From Isoetes taiwanensis (Eukaryota; Streptophyta; Lycopodiopsida; Isoetales; Isoetaceae): DNA of 64,000 nucleotides. Below, piece by piece: positions 21,032-31,472 of this stretch (positions are counted from its first letter, which is position 1; every line of letters begins with the position of its first letter). The notes beneath the pieces were generated by a model. It saw nothing but the letters and a program-made list of their open reading frames with translations. It did no database searches and was not told the origin of the DNA. A program made the position numbers and the translations under genes. Where the stretch lies: assembly GCA_021234155.1 (NCBI GenBank), contig JAJEKV010000002.1, positions 8,038,811 through 8,102,810 of the forward strand. Reading direction: 5' to 3'.

Positions 21032-21900
21032 TAATTGTGATTAAAATAGAGGTTATAAAGTGAAAATGACCATGTACATAACCATGCCACTTTGCAATTC
21101 GGCCCATTTTGGAAAACCATTATAAGTCATGAATGATATCTTGTATGCCATTTTGCCACATTTTGCAACTTGAAAACCGTTATAAGTCATGACTAATATT
21201 TTGTATGTATTCTTTGTGCTCTAGATGTAACTTTCTTAAATTCTAGAGCCTTTGATGAATTTTCGATGAATTTTTTGAGCGTTCAAGGGAAGCCATGCAG
21301 AGTTGGCACAAACAATATTAATTTTTTTTCCTATTAAATCTTTTAATCATTTCTTAAATTCTACAAGCATATGATCTCTTGTATTCTTGTTTCTTTGTAA
21401 TATAACTTTCATCTTATATCTACAAGTAAAGTGGTCCTTTAGTTCATGCAAAATTCTATCTCATGTACAACCTTCCCACTTCCCAGTGATATTGTTGTTT
21501 TGGGAGTAAAGTTTTATGCACTTCCCAGTTTTCCCACTTCCAAGAATCGATAAAGTTTTATGCATCATTTAAGCTCCAACACTTCTCCAATCATTACATG
21601 GTATATTAGAATTGGATGGCTTGGCTTTAACCTAAAGTGCGCAAAAGAGGTGATATTTATTATAGGAGAGGCATCGCTTACTTTCATGTGTTGTTCACAA
21701 CAAATGTTACCTTTGAATCTTCTGATTTTTGTAGTTCGTGAACAAAACGGCAAGACAAAAACAAAACCCAAAGAGAGTTCGGACCTTCTCAAGCATATTC
21801 AGTCACAAAAACTTCATCCCAAATGCCAATTATTAATAATATACATTGGGCACAGTTTTGTTGAGCAATCCATGTGAATTACACTCAATCAATCATAAAT
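21032..21900. other. 3' flank of CAF1-like ORF, non-coding
   Basis: AT-rich, no recognised gene. It contains a local duplication of GAAAACC(A/G)TTATAAGTCATGA (about 21,112 and 21,172, 60 bp apart). On the minus strand 21,565-21,792 is open for 75 codons and is also open in the inverted copy (60,793-61,023), but the peptide matches nothing I know. Confidence 0.5.
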
Positions 21901-22026
21901 TTACAAATGCACCTTTGGGTATAGAATATCATAATGTCCAGGGCGATAAAGAAGAACTACCGATGGTGTGACTTGTTGATTAGAAGCTTCAGAATCTAAG
22001 GGAATAAAATCGTGATGATTGATCTC
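21901..22026 (-). pseudogene. Isolated otubain terminal exon, unit 1
   Basis: On the minus strand 42 codons read EINHHDFIPLDSEASNQQV..., then SVVLLYRPGHYDILYPKVHL and TAA. This is the conserved last exon of plant otubains (NHHDF with the catalytic His, and YRPGHYDILYPK). It is uninterrupted here and preceded by a CAACAG acceptor-like sequence. No other otubain exon lies within 10 kb on this strand, so the exon is an orphan. It is more intact than the corresponding exon of the pseudogene at 14.5 kb. Confidence 0.65.
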
Positions 22027-22029
22027 TGT

Positions 22030-22498
22030 TGTCTATAAAGTATGCACAGGAGGGGCGGATGGAGTGGTCAACCCTAGCCATTGTCTATAGCCAGCCCCGC
22101 CATTGCCATATCTCGGTCTGCTCTATCCTGAGGCCCAGCTGTCAGTCTACTTACCTTACGAGTCTGAACCTGGGTAGGAGCTCATATGTTTTACGGCATG
22201 TTGGTATCTTTGATGTATCTTTAGTAGTATGGATGTGCTATCCTTCAAGGTAGTTGATTGTATTATTTACTGTTAGTGCTGACGTTATGTTATGCTTCCG
22301 CTGTTATAGAAGCCCATAGGGGAAGGGCGTCAAGGCACCTCCGTGTCCCCTTCCTGCACTGGGGATATCTTGGGTGCGGGATAGATGGAGTTATAAGATT
22401 TTATCTTAATTTGTAACTTCTAAATACATTATTATGTTATTATAGTGTAAGACTTGTTAAGGCTATATAATGTTGTATGTATGTGAATATAGCCTTTA
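22030..22498. repeat. LTR-like repeat flanking the copia insertion
   Basis: Contains TATGCACAGGAGGGG, GTGGTCAACCCTAGCCATT, a TTCCGCTGTTATAGAAGCCC segment and CACCTCCGTGTCCCC. Related blocks occur at 33,395-33,740, 41,470-41,940, 52,862-53,210 and inverted at 59,185-59,520 and 60,195-60,560. It has no coding potential. It may be the LTR or untranslated region of an uncharacterised retroelement. The copia element was inserted at its right edge. Confidence 0.6.
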
Positions 22499-22503
22499 TA
22501 TTT

Positions 22504-23118
22504 TGTTGTCTGGATCATGTCATGATGTGTTGATCTGTGAATGCAAGTTTGAGGTTCAATATTTGAAACATATACAGGTTGAGAAGACTAGGTTAAGAAG
22601 ACAGTATCAAGCTCTTTGGTTTAATATCGAGTTCCTTGGTTTAGCTAATATAGGTTCAATGGTCGAACCTTTAACCTTTATTTGCTTTTGATGGCATTAA
22701 ACCTTTTATGGTTTTAATGCGAACATGTATTAGAGATAAACATATAGCATGTTGTCTATATTAAGCTGGTCTCGATTATTCGAGCCAGCACATCTGTATT
22801 CCGATCGGTCCTGCAAGACCGACGGTTCTCTGAGCTCTTATCCGGCCATTGCAGATTGATCTGGCATCCACTGGTGCCGGATTCGACCTAAATTGAACAA
22901 GGAAAAGGTTGAAGTTCGATGGATAAATTTGCAGTCAATACATGAACAGTGCAATGGTCAATCCCATTGCTACAGTAGTCTCATATCGTTATAAATTAAG
23001 TTCCTCAATGGATCATGTTGAAATATAAACTCTATGGTTGTTTATTTGATAAAGATCTTAACAAATTGGATTGATATTGTGATCTTGAAGGATTAACTAA
23101 CAATTGCTTCTAACTTCA
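22504..23118 (+). repeat. 5' LTR of copia element, unit 1
   Basis: 615 bp, TG...CA. Contains short dyads AGGTTC/GAACCT, CTCGA/TCGAG and CGGTC/GACCG. Relative to the 3' LTR it lacks about 13 bp (ATTGTTTCAATGG-type segment) near 22,990. Confidence 0.92.
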
Positions 23119-23120
23119 TT

Positions 23121-23132
23121 TGGTATCAGAGC
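23121..23132 (+). other. Primer binding site, initiator-Met tRNA
   Basis: TGGTATCAGAGC, the standard complement of the initiator-Met tRNA 3' end, 2 bp after the LTR. In unit 2 the same site reads TGGTATCGAGC. Confidence 0.93.
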
Positions 23133-23143
23133 ATAATTCCATA

Positions 23144-23497
23144 ATGGCCAGCAGATTAGGAGCAACACTGTTGAATGGCATTGAAGTATACAAAGGAGGT
23201 TCTGGTTTTCAAGTCTGGAAGGAAAAAATTGAAGAGGTATTGAGAGTAGAAGGCTTATGGGATATCATGGAAGATGAAGAACATGGTACTGTGATTAGTC
23301 CAGCAAACAGCAAGGGGAAGTCCTATGCTACTGCAACAGCTTCAGGCACTGCTGGAAGTCCAGCAAAAGATGTAAGTGGAGGCTCCAGCTCCACTGAGGT
23401 AACTAGTGCTTCACCAGATGCTTCTCAAAGGGCAAAAATTCTGGAAGCAAAAGCAGTAATAAAGAGCAAACTGAGCTCTAGTATTCTTTTAAGATAG
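23144..23497 (+). pseudogene. copia gag, N-terminal part, unit 1
   Basis: ATG 23,144 starts MASRLGATLLNGIEVYKG, followed by WKEKIEEVLRVEGLWDIM, a typical copia gag N-terminus. The frame stops at 23,497, and the gag continues in another frame from about 23,500-23,567, so one frameshift separates the parts. A Ser/Ala/Thr-rich stretch lies at residues about 65-110. Confidence 0.75.
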
Positions 23498-23566
23498 AGG
23501 GGATTATCCCCAAGGGAACTGTGGTCTTATCTTTTAAAGACCTATCAGGTTAAAACTTCTTCTCAA

Positions 23567-24608
23567 TTGGATGTTTTAGACAAGGAATTGAGAGAGTTGA
23601 AGTATAAAGAAGGAGAGGACATTAAAGACTTCTTTGAGAAGTTTGATAATGTTATTGCTGACCTCACTGCTGCAGGAGTACCCACAACCAATGAGTATCA
23701 AGTTTTGTCATTGGCAAGAGCATTTTCTAAATACAGGAATCTGTCCACCTTGGTCAGGAATGTGGCCAAGAGCAGGGAGGATATTGAAAATATGAAAAAG
23801 ACAGAATTAGAGCAACACAATCTGGTTGCTGAAAATGAAGAAGAACAAACTGAAATTCTGTATACCTCTAGAGGGAAGACTCGAGGGGGACAAGGTAAGC
23901 TAGGCCCTTGCTTTGCATGCAATGCCTATGGTCATCTCAAGGCAAATTGTCCTAAACTAAATAAAGAGAATAAATGTTATAATTGTGAAGGATTTGGTCA
24001 TGTAGCCTCTAATTGTTCAAGTCCAAGAGATTTTTTAAAAAGACAAGAAGGGAATGTGGCTAAAGCTGGCAGGGGCAGAGGTTACAATTTCAGAGGAAGA
24101 ACATCTCGAGGGAGAGGAAGGGGCAGGTCCACTGAACTAAATGTGGCCACTGAGAAGAATACTGAACCAGAAGAGGAGCTTGATGAAAATGCTGAGGTAA
24201 GTCATCCTAACCTATTAGCAGTTGTCTCAGATTGTAAACTAAAGGATGTTGAAAATTTGTATGTGTTAGATAGTGGAGCTGAGAGAAGCGTGATCAAATC
24301 ACCTTCTATGCTCAAAGAAAAGGTTCAGAAAAATGCAAGCTATGTGCAGATGGGAGATGGCAATTTGCAGAAGGTGGACCAAGCAGGATTATTAGAAATT
24401 TTTTATCTTGAAGGAATTCCAGTTATTCTAGAGAATGTACTATGTGTGCCTAATCTAGTTAGAAATTTAATTTCTGTAACTCAGTTGGTGGATTTGGGAT
24501 ATCATGTTCACTTTGAAACTTATCAATGCAAGATACTTTTGAATGATGAAGTTAAATTCTTAGCAAAAAGATTTGGCAGACTTTTTGCATTTCATAACAA
24601 TGTTCATG
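23567..24608 (+). pseudogene. copia gag C-terminus and protease, unit 1, cut by LINE
   Basis: Open frame with gag UBN2-like helices (LDKELRELKYKEGEDIKDFF), two zinc knuckles of CX2CX4HX4C form (CFACNAYGHLKANC and CYNCEGFGHVASNC), an RG-rich stretch (GRGRGYNFRGRTSRGRGRGR), and an aspartic protease active site (VLDSGAERSV). The reading frame is severed at 24,608 by the LINE insertion inside the segment FAFHNNVH, which would normally lead into the GAG-pre-integrase domain. Confidence 0.85.
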
Positions 24609-26860
24609 TCTGTAGTGTATAAAATCATTGCTAAGGCTTTGGCGGAGAGGCTTAAGCCAGTACTAGTTCACGCCATTAGCCCGAGGCGATGCGGTTTTTT
24701 CTCCCTCAAATGAATATTCTTCATAATGTAGCTCTTTGCTTTTGAGGGAGTGCATTGGGCTCGTAGGATGAGGCAGCCCCTTGTTTTTCTTAAAATTTGG
24801 ACTTTGCCAAGGCTTATGACGGTGTCACCGGCGGTTCTTGGCGGATATGATCACGAGCCTTTGGGTGTGGACCTAGTTTGAAAAGGGTTATGAAGTCTAT
24901 GGCGTGTCCGCTAGGGCGGCAGTGTGGTGTCGTGGTGAGACCTCTTCAATCTTCTCGTGGTCGAGGCATTAGGCGTGGATGTCCGTTGGCCCCTTTCGTT
25001 CACTATAGTGGCGTAAGCTCTTTCACAACTTTTGGGTGGCGGTGGTGACAATGTGGTGCAAAGGTCTCGCATGGGTGATGGGTCGCAGCGGGTTTGCGAT
25101 CAATTTGCGGATGATACATTCCTCTTCCTTCATGCGATGAGTCCAATCTCCGAGGCAGACCAAGAATATTTTGGATGCCTTTTCTTTAGCTTCGGTGCTT
25201 GCTTAACCGGTGAAGTGCTGCGGCCATGTGGGTGCTGGAGGAACCTCCTCCCTGCGTGGTTGAGTCCGGTTCCCTAGGCTCTTACACCGCCACACCGCAG
25301 TAAAAACTGTTAGGCATACCATTTGGCTTGGACATTAATGCTAGAGCAATTTGGTAGGAGACACTACGAATCTTAAGCGACATCTGATTGGTGGAGGGGA
25401 ATAAACTCACCATGGTCGGTAGGATTACGATAGCCAAGTCGGTGCTCTGTAGCACTCATGTTTATGCACCCTCCCCGCATACTTGCGCCGAAAGTGTGGT
25501 TAAGGAGTTGGATGACACCATTCGCAATTTTGTTTGGGGAGGAAATGAGGAGGGGGCTACGTGAAGGTCGCATGGTGGAAGTGTGTAAAAGGCCCCAAAA
25601 GGCGGGGGGCTTAGGTATGCTTGATGTGTCGTTGCATCGAAGGTCTTTGGTGTCGAAAATTCATCCGGCGGTTGTTGCAGGGAGCAACAATCCCCGTGTT
25701 TGGCTCTGTTATGCCGCGATGCGCCCCGCCACTCTATTGTGTTTAGGAAGCCAGCAATTCCGGCTCGGTTGCCGTGGGCTCTGTTTTGAGGATTTTGCGG
25801 CCATTCCCTCATGCTTATTTTCTTAAAGGGTCTCTGAAGGCACGGAAGGTGGTCAAGGTTCTCTTTTCATTGGACCCTAGCGGGTGTATGGTAGCCTCAT
25901 CGCCTTTTCTCTGGGTGCCCTTGGATTACGCATCTCCCTTGGCCTCTTCCTCCCCACCCTGTGTACTCGGCGTCGATGGATTCTTTGCGGGGTGACATCC
26001 ATCCCGGCCGGTATTGGGAGGGTCATCCGGCGCCGTGGGAGTTTTTAGGGAACGATTTGGCCTTCTATGGGACATCTGGACTTGGGCTAGAATTGCTAAT
26101 GCTATTCCATTGCGGTTGTCTTCTCAAGTCAATGCGCGTTTGGAAGTCGCATAGTGGACTTGATGCATCTCGGTTTGTAGCATCGGCTTATGGGCTTCTA
26201 GCGCTTCAAGACACGCTTCGCCGCCGGATAAGTGGTCGCTTAAGCTTCCGGGGAGTAAGTGGCCCGCCATGTGGAAGTGGAAGCGGAATACATTGCCTCC
26301 CTCCTAAAATCCGTACCCTTTTTGTGGCGATCTTGCAATCAGTAGCCTCGGGTGAATGTCCGAAGTCCACAAGTTCAAGCCTCGGTAGCGGAAACATGCC
26401 CTCTATGTGGGAGGCGTCGAGACCATTGAGCCTTTGCTTTGTCCTATGCACGCGGTAGGGGCAGCTTGGTCTTGGGTGAGAGCCCTCTTTGGGTCTTCAC
26501 CGTGCGGTCGAAGATTCTCTTGGGAGTCTTTCCCTAGCGGTTGGCCGGTGGCCAAGCAAAGAAGCGTTCCATTTATCGCGAGCTTGGCTTCGTGGTTGAT
26601 TTGGAAAAGACGGAGAGGCGAAGGTCTTTCGAATCGCGCTCTTAGCCCTTTTCGGTTGGTTCCGATCTTGAGGCATAAGTTGTGGCAGGCTTACCAAGTC
26701 TCAAGTTTGTCTGGCGCAGTTAAGCGAGAAATTTGGTCGACATTCCTACAGATTGTGAATCATGGGCACTTCATTTCTTAGCATCACACTTATCATTGTA
26801 CTTGATCGCATTCTAGTGGTTTAATATATTCTTATATTCTTCAAAAAAAAAAAAAAAAAA
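24609..26860 (+). mobile_element. 5'-truncated LINE inserted in copia, unit 1
   Basis: A 2,252-bp non-LTR retrotransposon bounded by the 13-bp duplication AACAATGTTCATG (24,596-24,608 and 26,861-26,873) and ending in an 18-bp poly(A). It begins within the reverse transcriptase domain, so the 5' half is missing, as expected for abortive target-primed reverse transcription. The RT FADD box is visible (FADDTFLFLHA), but the ORF has more frameshifts than the unit 2 copy, mostly at former CAG/CTG triplets. Confidence 0.92.
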
Positions 26861-26873
26861 AACAATGTTCATG

Positions 26874-27880
26874 AGACAATAAATGCCGTTATGACTTCAA
26901 CAATCAAGATGTGGCATGAAAGATTAGGTCATACCCATCTAAATAATCTAAACTTTGATCAAACAAGGACAAATTGTGGCAGAAAATAAAGGGGAAGAAC
27001 ATCTAAACTGTGCTGGCTGTTTTAAAGGAAAATCCAGCAGACTACCAGTTCCAAGAAGGCCAAAAGGGCCAAAGAATTAATTGAACTTGTGCATAGTGAT
27101 CTCTGTGGTCCTTTGAACGTGAGAAGCATACATGGTAAGAGATATTTCATTACATTCACTGATGATCTTTCCAGAAAAACTAAATGCTACACATTGAGAA
27201 CCAAGGATCAGGCTTTTGAAGCCTTCAAGTTGTATCAAAATCGGTTGAGAGACAAACAGTATGAAACAAATGCTTAAGAACTGGCCGAGGAGGAGAATTT
27301 GTATCCAGCAGGTTTAATCATTATTGTTTTCAAAATGGGATTAGAAGACAAGTTACCTGCTCACATACACCACAACAAAATGGAATTTCAGAGAGGAAAA
27401 ACAGATCCATTCTCAATGCAGTAAGGGCCATGATCAAACATGCGAGGGGGTTGCCAAATTTCTTGTGGGAAGAAGCGGTCAAAAACCGCCAGAGAAATAC
27501 AAAACAAACTCCCATCCGTAAGCATTAATGGAAAGACTCCGGGCGAAGTGTGGTATGGAATTAAACCCTCTTATGATAAATATAGAGCATATGGTTGTTT
27601 TGCATATGCATTAGTTCCGAAGAGGAAAGGAAAAATTGGATGATCGAGCACTTGAATGCTATCTAATTGGCTATGATGAGTCATCAAAAGGATATCGCCT
27701 TTATGGATTTTGGTCACAGGATGTGTATTTTATTGAGAATAACTCTACAAAGAAAGGAAGATTGATAGTCCAAGCAAACGAGGGGATAAAGATGTTCATA
27801 AGGAAAAAGGAAGTTACTTTTGCCGATCTAGATAATGATGACTCGAAATTGAGCAAGCGAAGAACTAGAAATAAACTCTT
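26874..27880 (+). pseudogene. copia GAG-pre-integrase and integrase, unit 1
   Basis: After the LINE the copia frame resumes with MWHERLGHTHLNNL (pre-integrase His motif), then HSDLCGPLNVRS and FITFTDDLSRKTK (27,089-27,277), a frameshift, LRTGRGGEFVSSRF, and NGISERKNRSI. The second catalytic Asp of the D-D-E triad is Gly here (LRTGRGGEF instead of LRxDxGGEF). Several frameshifts are present, some absent from unit 2. Confidence 0.8.
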
Positions 27881-27884
27881 ATTT

Positions 27885-28527
27885 CTGTTTCTCCCTTCTT
27901 TTATTTAGCTATTTTCTTTTGCAAAATCCCACAAGGACACTCGCTTAGGATTAGCCCTGTTTGATCCACGGTCCTCATAGAGGGCTGTCTTGCGGTGATC
28001 CCAACCCGCACCCTAAACAAATCTTCTTGCCAAAATCACCATTGGACCCGCATCTCCAATGGCCTCACGGGAGAGCCGCGTCCAAGAACCACATTCAACT
28101 TGCCTGACTTGTAGACTATCTCAAAGTCGTATTCCTCAGGAATTCCATCCATCGCCTTTGCCTCAAGTTGAGGAGTGGTTGTGTAGAGATATATTGGAGG
28201 CTTTGATGATTCGTATCCAATTGTAATCTTCTCCCAAGCAGGCAGTGCCTCCAAATTCGCAAAGCTCTCACTATGGCCAAGAGCTCCCCGGTCATGTGTG
28301 TTGGGTAGCTGCGTTGCTTTCGAGTCGCTCATCTTCTTGGAATCATACACAACTACTCTTCCCTCCTGCATGAGGACTCACTCTGTTGCTAGCTTACTAG
28401 CATCTATTGTCATGAGCTTATCCCTGCTTGGATCTGGGAGGGCGAGCACTGGTGCTGTGGTTAAGGCTTCTTTAAGCTTCTCAAAAAAAGGTTGGACATT
28501 CTCAAGCCAATGTTGCACCCAATGTAA
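27885..28527 (-). mobile_element. Ty3/gypsy RT-RNase H fragment, antisense in copia, unit 1
   Basis: On the minus strand the sequence reads as the thumb and RNase H region of a Ty3/gypsy polymerase: FEKLKEALTTAPVL, TIDASKLATE, LMQEGRVVVYDSKKM, YDFEIVYKSGKLNVV. It separates copia integrase from copia RT. No LTRs or clear target duplication are visible. The right edge is sharp, just before CAGGCCATGGAAGAAG; the left edge is approximate. Confidence 0.8.
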
Positions 28528-29561
28528 CAGGCCATGGAAGAAGAACTAAAAGCCTTCAAAAGAACCGATACTTATGAATTGCTTAAAACCGTAGGCAAAA
28601 AATGTGGTTGCAAGCAAGTGGTTTTTTAAAATAAACTTGGATCAGATGTAAAGTCCACAATATTTAAGGCTAGACTTGTGGCTAAGGGATATTCTCAGAA
28701 AAAAGGGTTGGATTATAATGAAACTTCTTCTCCCATAGTGAAACTTGCAAGCATCGATTCTTTTGGCTTATGCTAGTGCACATGACTTAGAAATTCATAC
28801 AAAGATTTTGAAATGCAAAACATGAAGAAGATATATTTATGCAACAAGCGTAAGGATTTGAACAAGGTACGAATGGTTTGGAAGTTAAACGAAGCAGCTT
28901 TATGGACTCAAGCAAACACCTCGAGCATGGTATAAGTGCATGGACAATTTTTGAGAGTAAGAATTCAAAAACTTGAGAGTGATGGGAATATATATTTGTT
29001 TAAAGACAAAAAATGCACTTTTTGCATCATAGCAAGATAATGTGAGATGATTGCATTATGATAGCTAATGATGGCACATGTTTAAATGATTGCAAAACAA
29101 AGTTCTCAAGTCCAAATTTAAGATGACGATCTTGAGAGCTCAAAAGATTCTTAGGGATCGAGGTAACAAAAACGTATGAAAGAAGCTAATTCTTACCCGT
29201 GCAATAAATATTCGAATATTCTTCGCAGATTTGGAATGGAGAGTTGTAATAGTGCTGCCACCCCTCTTGTGACAGGCCACAAAATTTCAGGAAACATGTG
29301 TCCAAAAACAGAGATTGAAGCAGAAGAAATGACAAATATTCCATACAGGGAGTTAATAGGTTGTCTTTTGTATGTATCAAATTGCACACCGACATTGCAT
29401 TTTCTCGGCCGCCTATTATTAGCAAGCATCCAATAATCCAGAAGAACTCATCGGATAGTCGCTAGAAGGATTTTAAGATTTCTTAAGGGCACTCAAAATG
29501 AAGGTATTTTCTTTTTCACGATCAATTGCAACCCAAGCTTAATGTGATGCAGATTGGGCTT
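28528..29561 (+). pseudogene. copia reverse transcriptase, unit 1 (frameshifted)
   Basis: Starts at QAMEEELKAFKRTDTYELL and continues through the copia RT, but with many small indels relative to unit 2 (for example GTACGAATGG for GTACAGGAATGG). The YVDD-box region is disrupted near 29,035. The late part (29,176-29,436) is open: FGMESCNSAATPLVTGHK. Confidence 0.8.
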
Positions 29562-29566
29562 CTGAC

Positions 29567-30934
29567 TGTGAGCTAAATGAAGCCCAAGCCCGGATCAAGG
29601 CAATGCAGTGCATGGATTCGAACTCATGAACAATTGATTCCTAATCATAGACTTATCCAAAACACCATTTCACTATAAACAATTTTAATGCCGTTTATTT
29701 TAATATAAGTTCTATTATTCTTAACCCCTTTTACTTCTTTTATTTTATTTTATTTTAATTCTTCTTTCTTCCTCTGCGTGCGACGACTGTTAGGGTATGG
29801 CGAAGGCAACCAGAGGGTGGATCTGGCCGATTTAGGTACCAAATCACTTACAGGCGGCGCTCTTCTTCGGCTATGGCTCGGCTCATGCTCAGAGTTGGCT
29901 ATGGCAGAAGCAAACAGAGGATTATAGCAAAGGATAGACCTACTTGGCTATGGCCTGACCGATTCGACTCCTTCCTTATCTCTGTGTTCTATTTTGTTTT
30001 CAATTTTGTTTTCAGGTTAAACATTTCAATGATGTCGGTTTCTGGCAAAAGGATTGCCGATTCTTGACTCTACACAAAGCATGCACTAAATCAATTTTTT
30101 GGGGCCTAAGCAGAGTCTGGTGGCCTTTAAGGTTTCGATTTTCCCTTGTCTTCCATAGCTATGGCTACAAAAATCTTCTACAGAGTTCGGCTATCACAAT
30201 AAATTGCTTTTCACTTAGATTTTTCATAGGGTTTCGCAATTGGTATGGCACAGTTCATATCTTTAATTCCCTTTCCAGATTCTTTTCATTCATTCACATT
30301 TCTTAACGTATCACAGATTCAACAAGACATAATTTTCTGTTTTAGATTTAAACTTTATGACGATTTCGTATCATTCAATTCCAAAGCGTGAATTTACAAA
30401 GATTTCCTTCAAGGCAAATCCCTCAGAAAGACCTGGCTTCCGTGAAAAGGAACGTAACCGATTTTTTCTTTACTTAGATTTTAGAAAAGAAACAAACAAA
30501 ACAATTCACTCAAAACTTATCATCCTTATCTGTTCTGAACAAAATACATCAAGCAAGAGCATTGATGGACCAAAGTCATACCAAGATGCTCAAGCAAACC
30601 GATGGCAGCACGACGCAATTAAAAAAGGTGCTTTTTTCATTCACGCTAGTTTTTCTTATTCAATTCTAATAGAATCGGCCTTTCATCTTCAAACAATCTT
30701 CACCGTTAGATCTTCAATAACCACTTGCCCTTTGGGATCATGCCACTTCATCAAATATTCAACCATTGAAATGGCTTTTAATACTCCTTCAAGCCCAAAT
30801 ACAAGTGCCCACACTCTATAACATCCAAAAAATATAATATCTTCTTCAATTTCAAATGGATAAATTATCAATCATGCTCAAATATGACAATTTGGTGCAA
30901 AACGCCAAGATGTGAACAAATAAACCGCACTACA
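29567..30934 (+). mobile_element. 1.37-kb TG...CA element (solo-LTR-like) in copia, unit 1
   Basis: Begins TGTGAGCTAAATG and ends CGCACTACA. It is flanked by CTGAC (29,562-29,566) and CCGAC (30,935-30,939, CTGAC in unit 2), splitting the copia RNase H between DADWASD and LDQRKSTSG. TG...CA ends and a 5-bp target duplication fit a solo LTR or short LTR-type element. No retroviral-type coding domain is visible inside. A sequence resembling a tRNA B box (GAGTTCGAATCC) lies on the minus strand at 29,614-29,625. Confidence 0.8.
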
Positions 30935-30939
30935 CCGAC

Positions 30940-31370
30940 CTAGATCAAAGGAAGTCAACATCGATTTACTTTTAATGTTAGCCGGAGGATCACCGCTTGG
31001 AAATCTAAAAAGCAAAATAGTGTTGCAAATGTCATCTCCGCCGTAGCGTAGTATGCCGCAACAACATTGGTCGCTAAAGAGATAGTATGGGCAAGGAGAT
31101 TGCTTAATGAGTTAGGGGTTATTCAAATTAATCCCACAATATTGTTAAGGATAGCTTAAGCCAGATAGCTATCACTAAAAATCCACCATGCACCGTAGGA
31201 CCAAACACATTGAAATTCATATGCACTTTATCGTGAACAAAGTTGCTAAGAAGATTATTTCGATTGAATATGTAAAGACTCTGGAACAAGTCGCAGATAT
31301 ATTGACTAAAGCTTTGCCACGATTAAATTCGACAAGTTTAGACTTATGATTGGAATACATGGAAAATAAT
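30940..31370 (+). pseudogene. copia RNase H, unit 1
   Basis: Continues LDQRKSTS..., then AWKSKKQNSV, a damaged SSAEAEY motif, ARRLLNELGV and TKALP. Frameshifts relative to the open unit 2 copy (50,393-50,824) lie at former CAG/CTG sites. Confidence 0.8.
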
Positions 31371-31460
31371 CGCAAGTTCGTGATTCATGCCGCAAAGACA
31401 TGGAAATAATAATAAGTTGGTACAAGATTCAAATTAGCTCACCCAGTTCGTGATCATGAC

Positions 31461-31472
31461 ATGAAGGGAGAG
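31461..31472 (+). other. Polypurine tract, unit 1
   Basis: ATGAAGGGAGAG immediately precedes the 3' LTR TGTTGTC; it is the expected plus-strand primer of the copia element. Confidence 0.75.

Noticed and set aside
25458-26781. Several overlapping long frames on both strands in the unit 1 LINE
   Set aside because: They are fragments or shadows of the single LINE ORF, which is clearer in unit 2 at 44,049-46,224.
29873-30306. Two plus-strand frames inside the 1.37-kb TG...CA element
   Set aside because: Low-complexity, Phe/Ser-rich translations without domain resemblance; the segment is better explained as LTR-like DNA.
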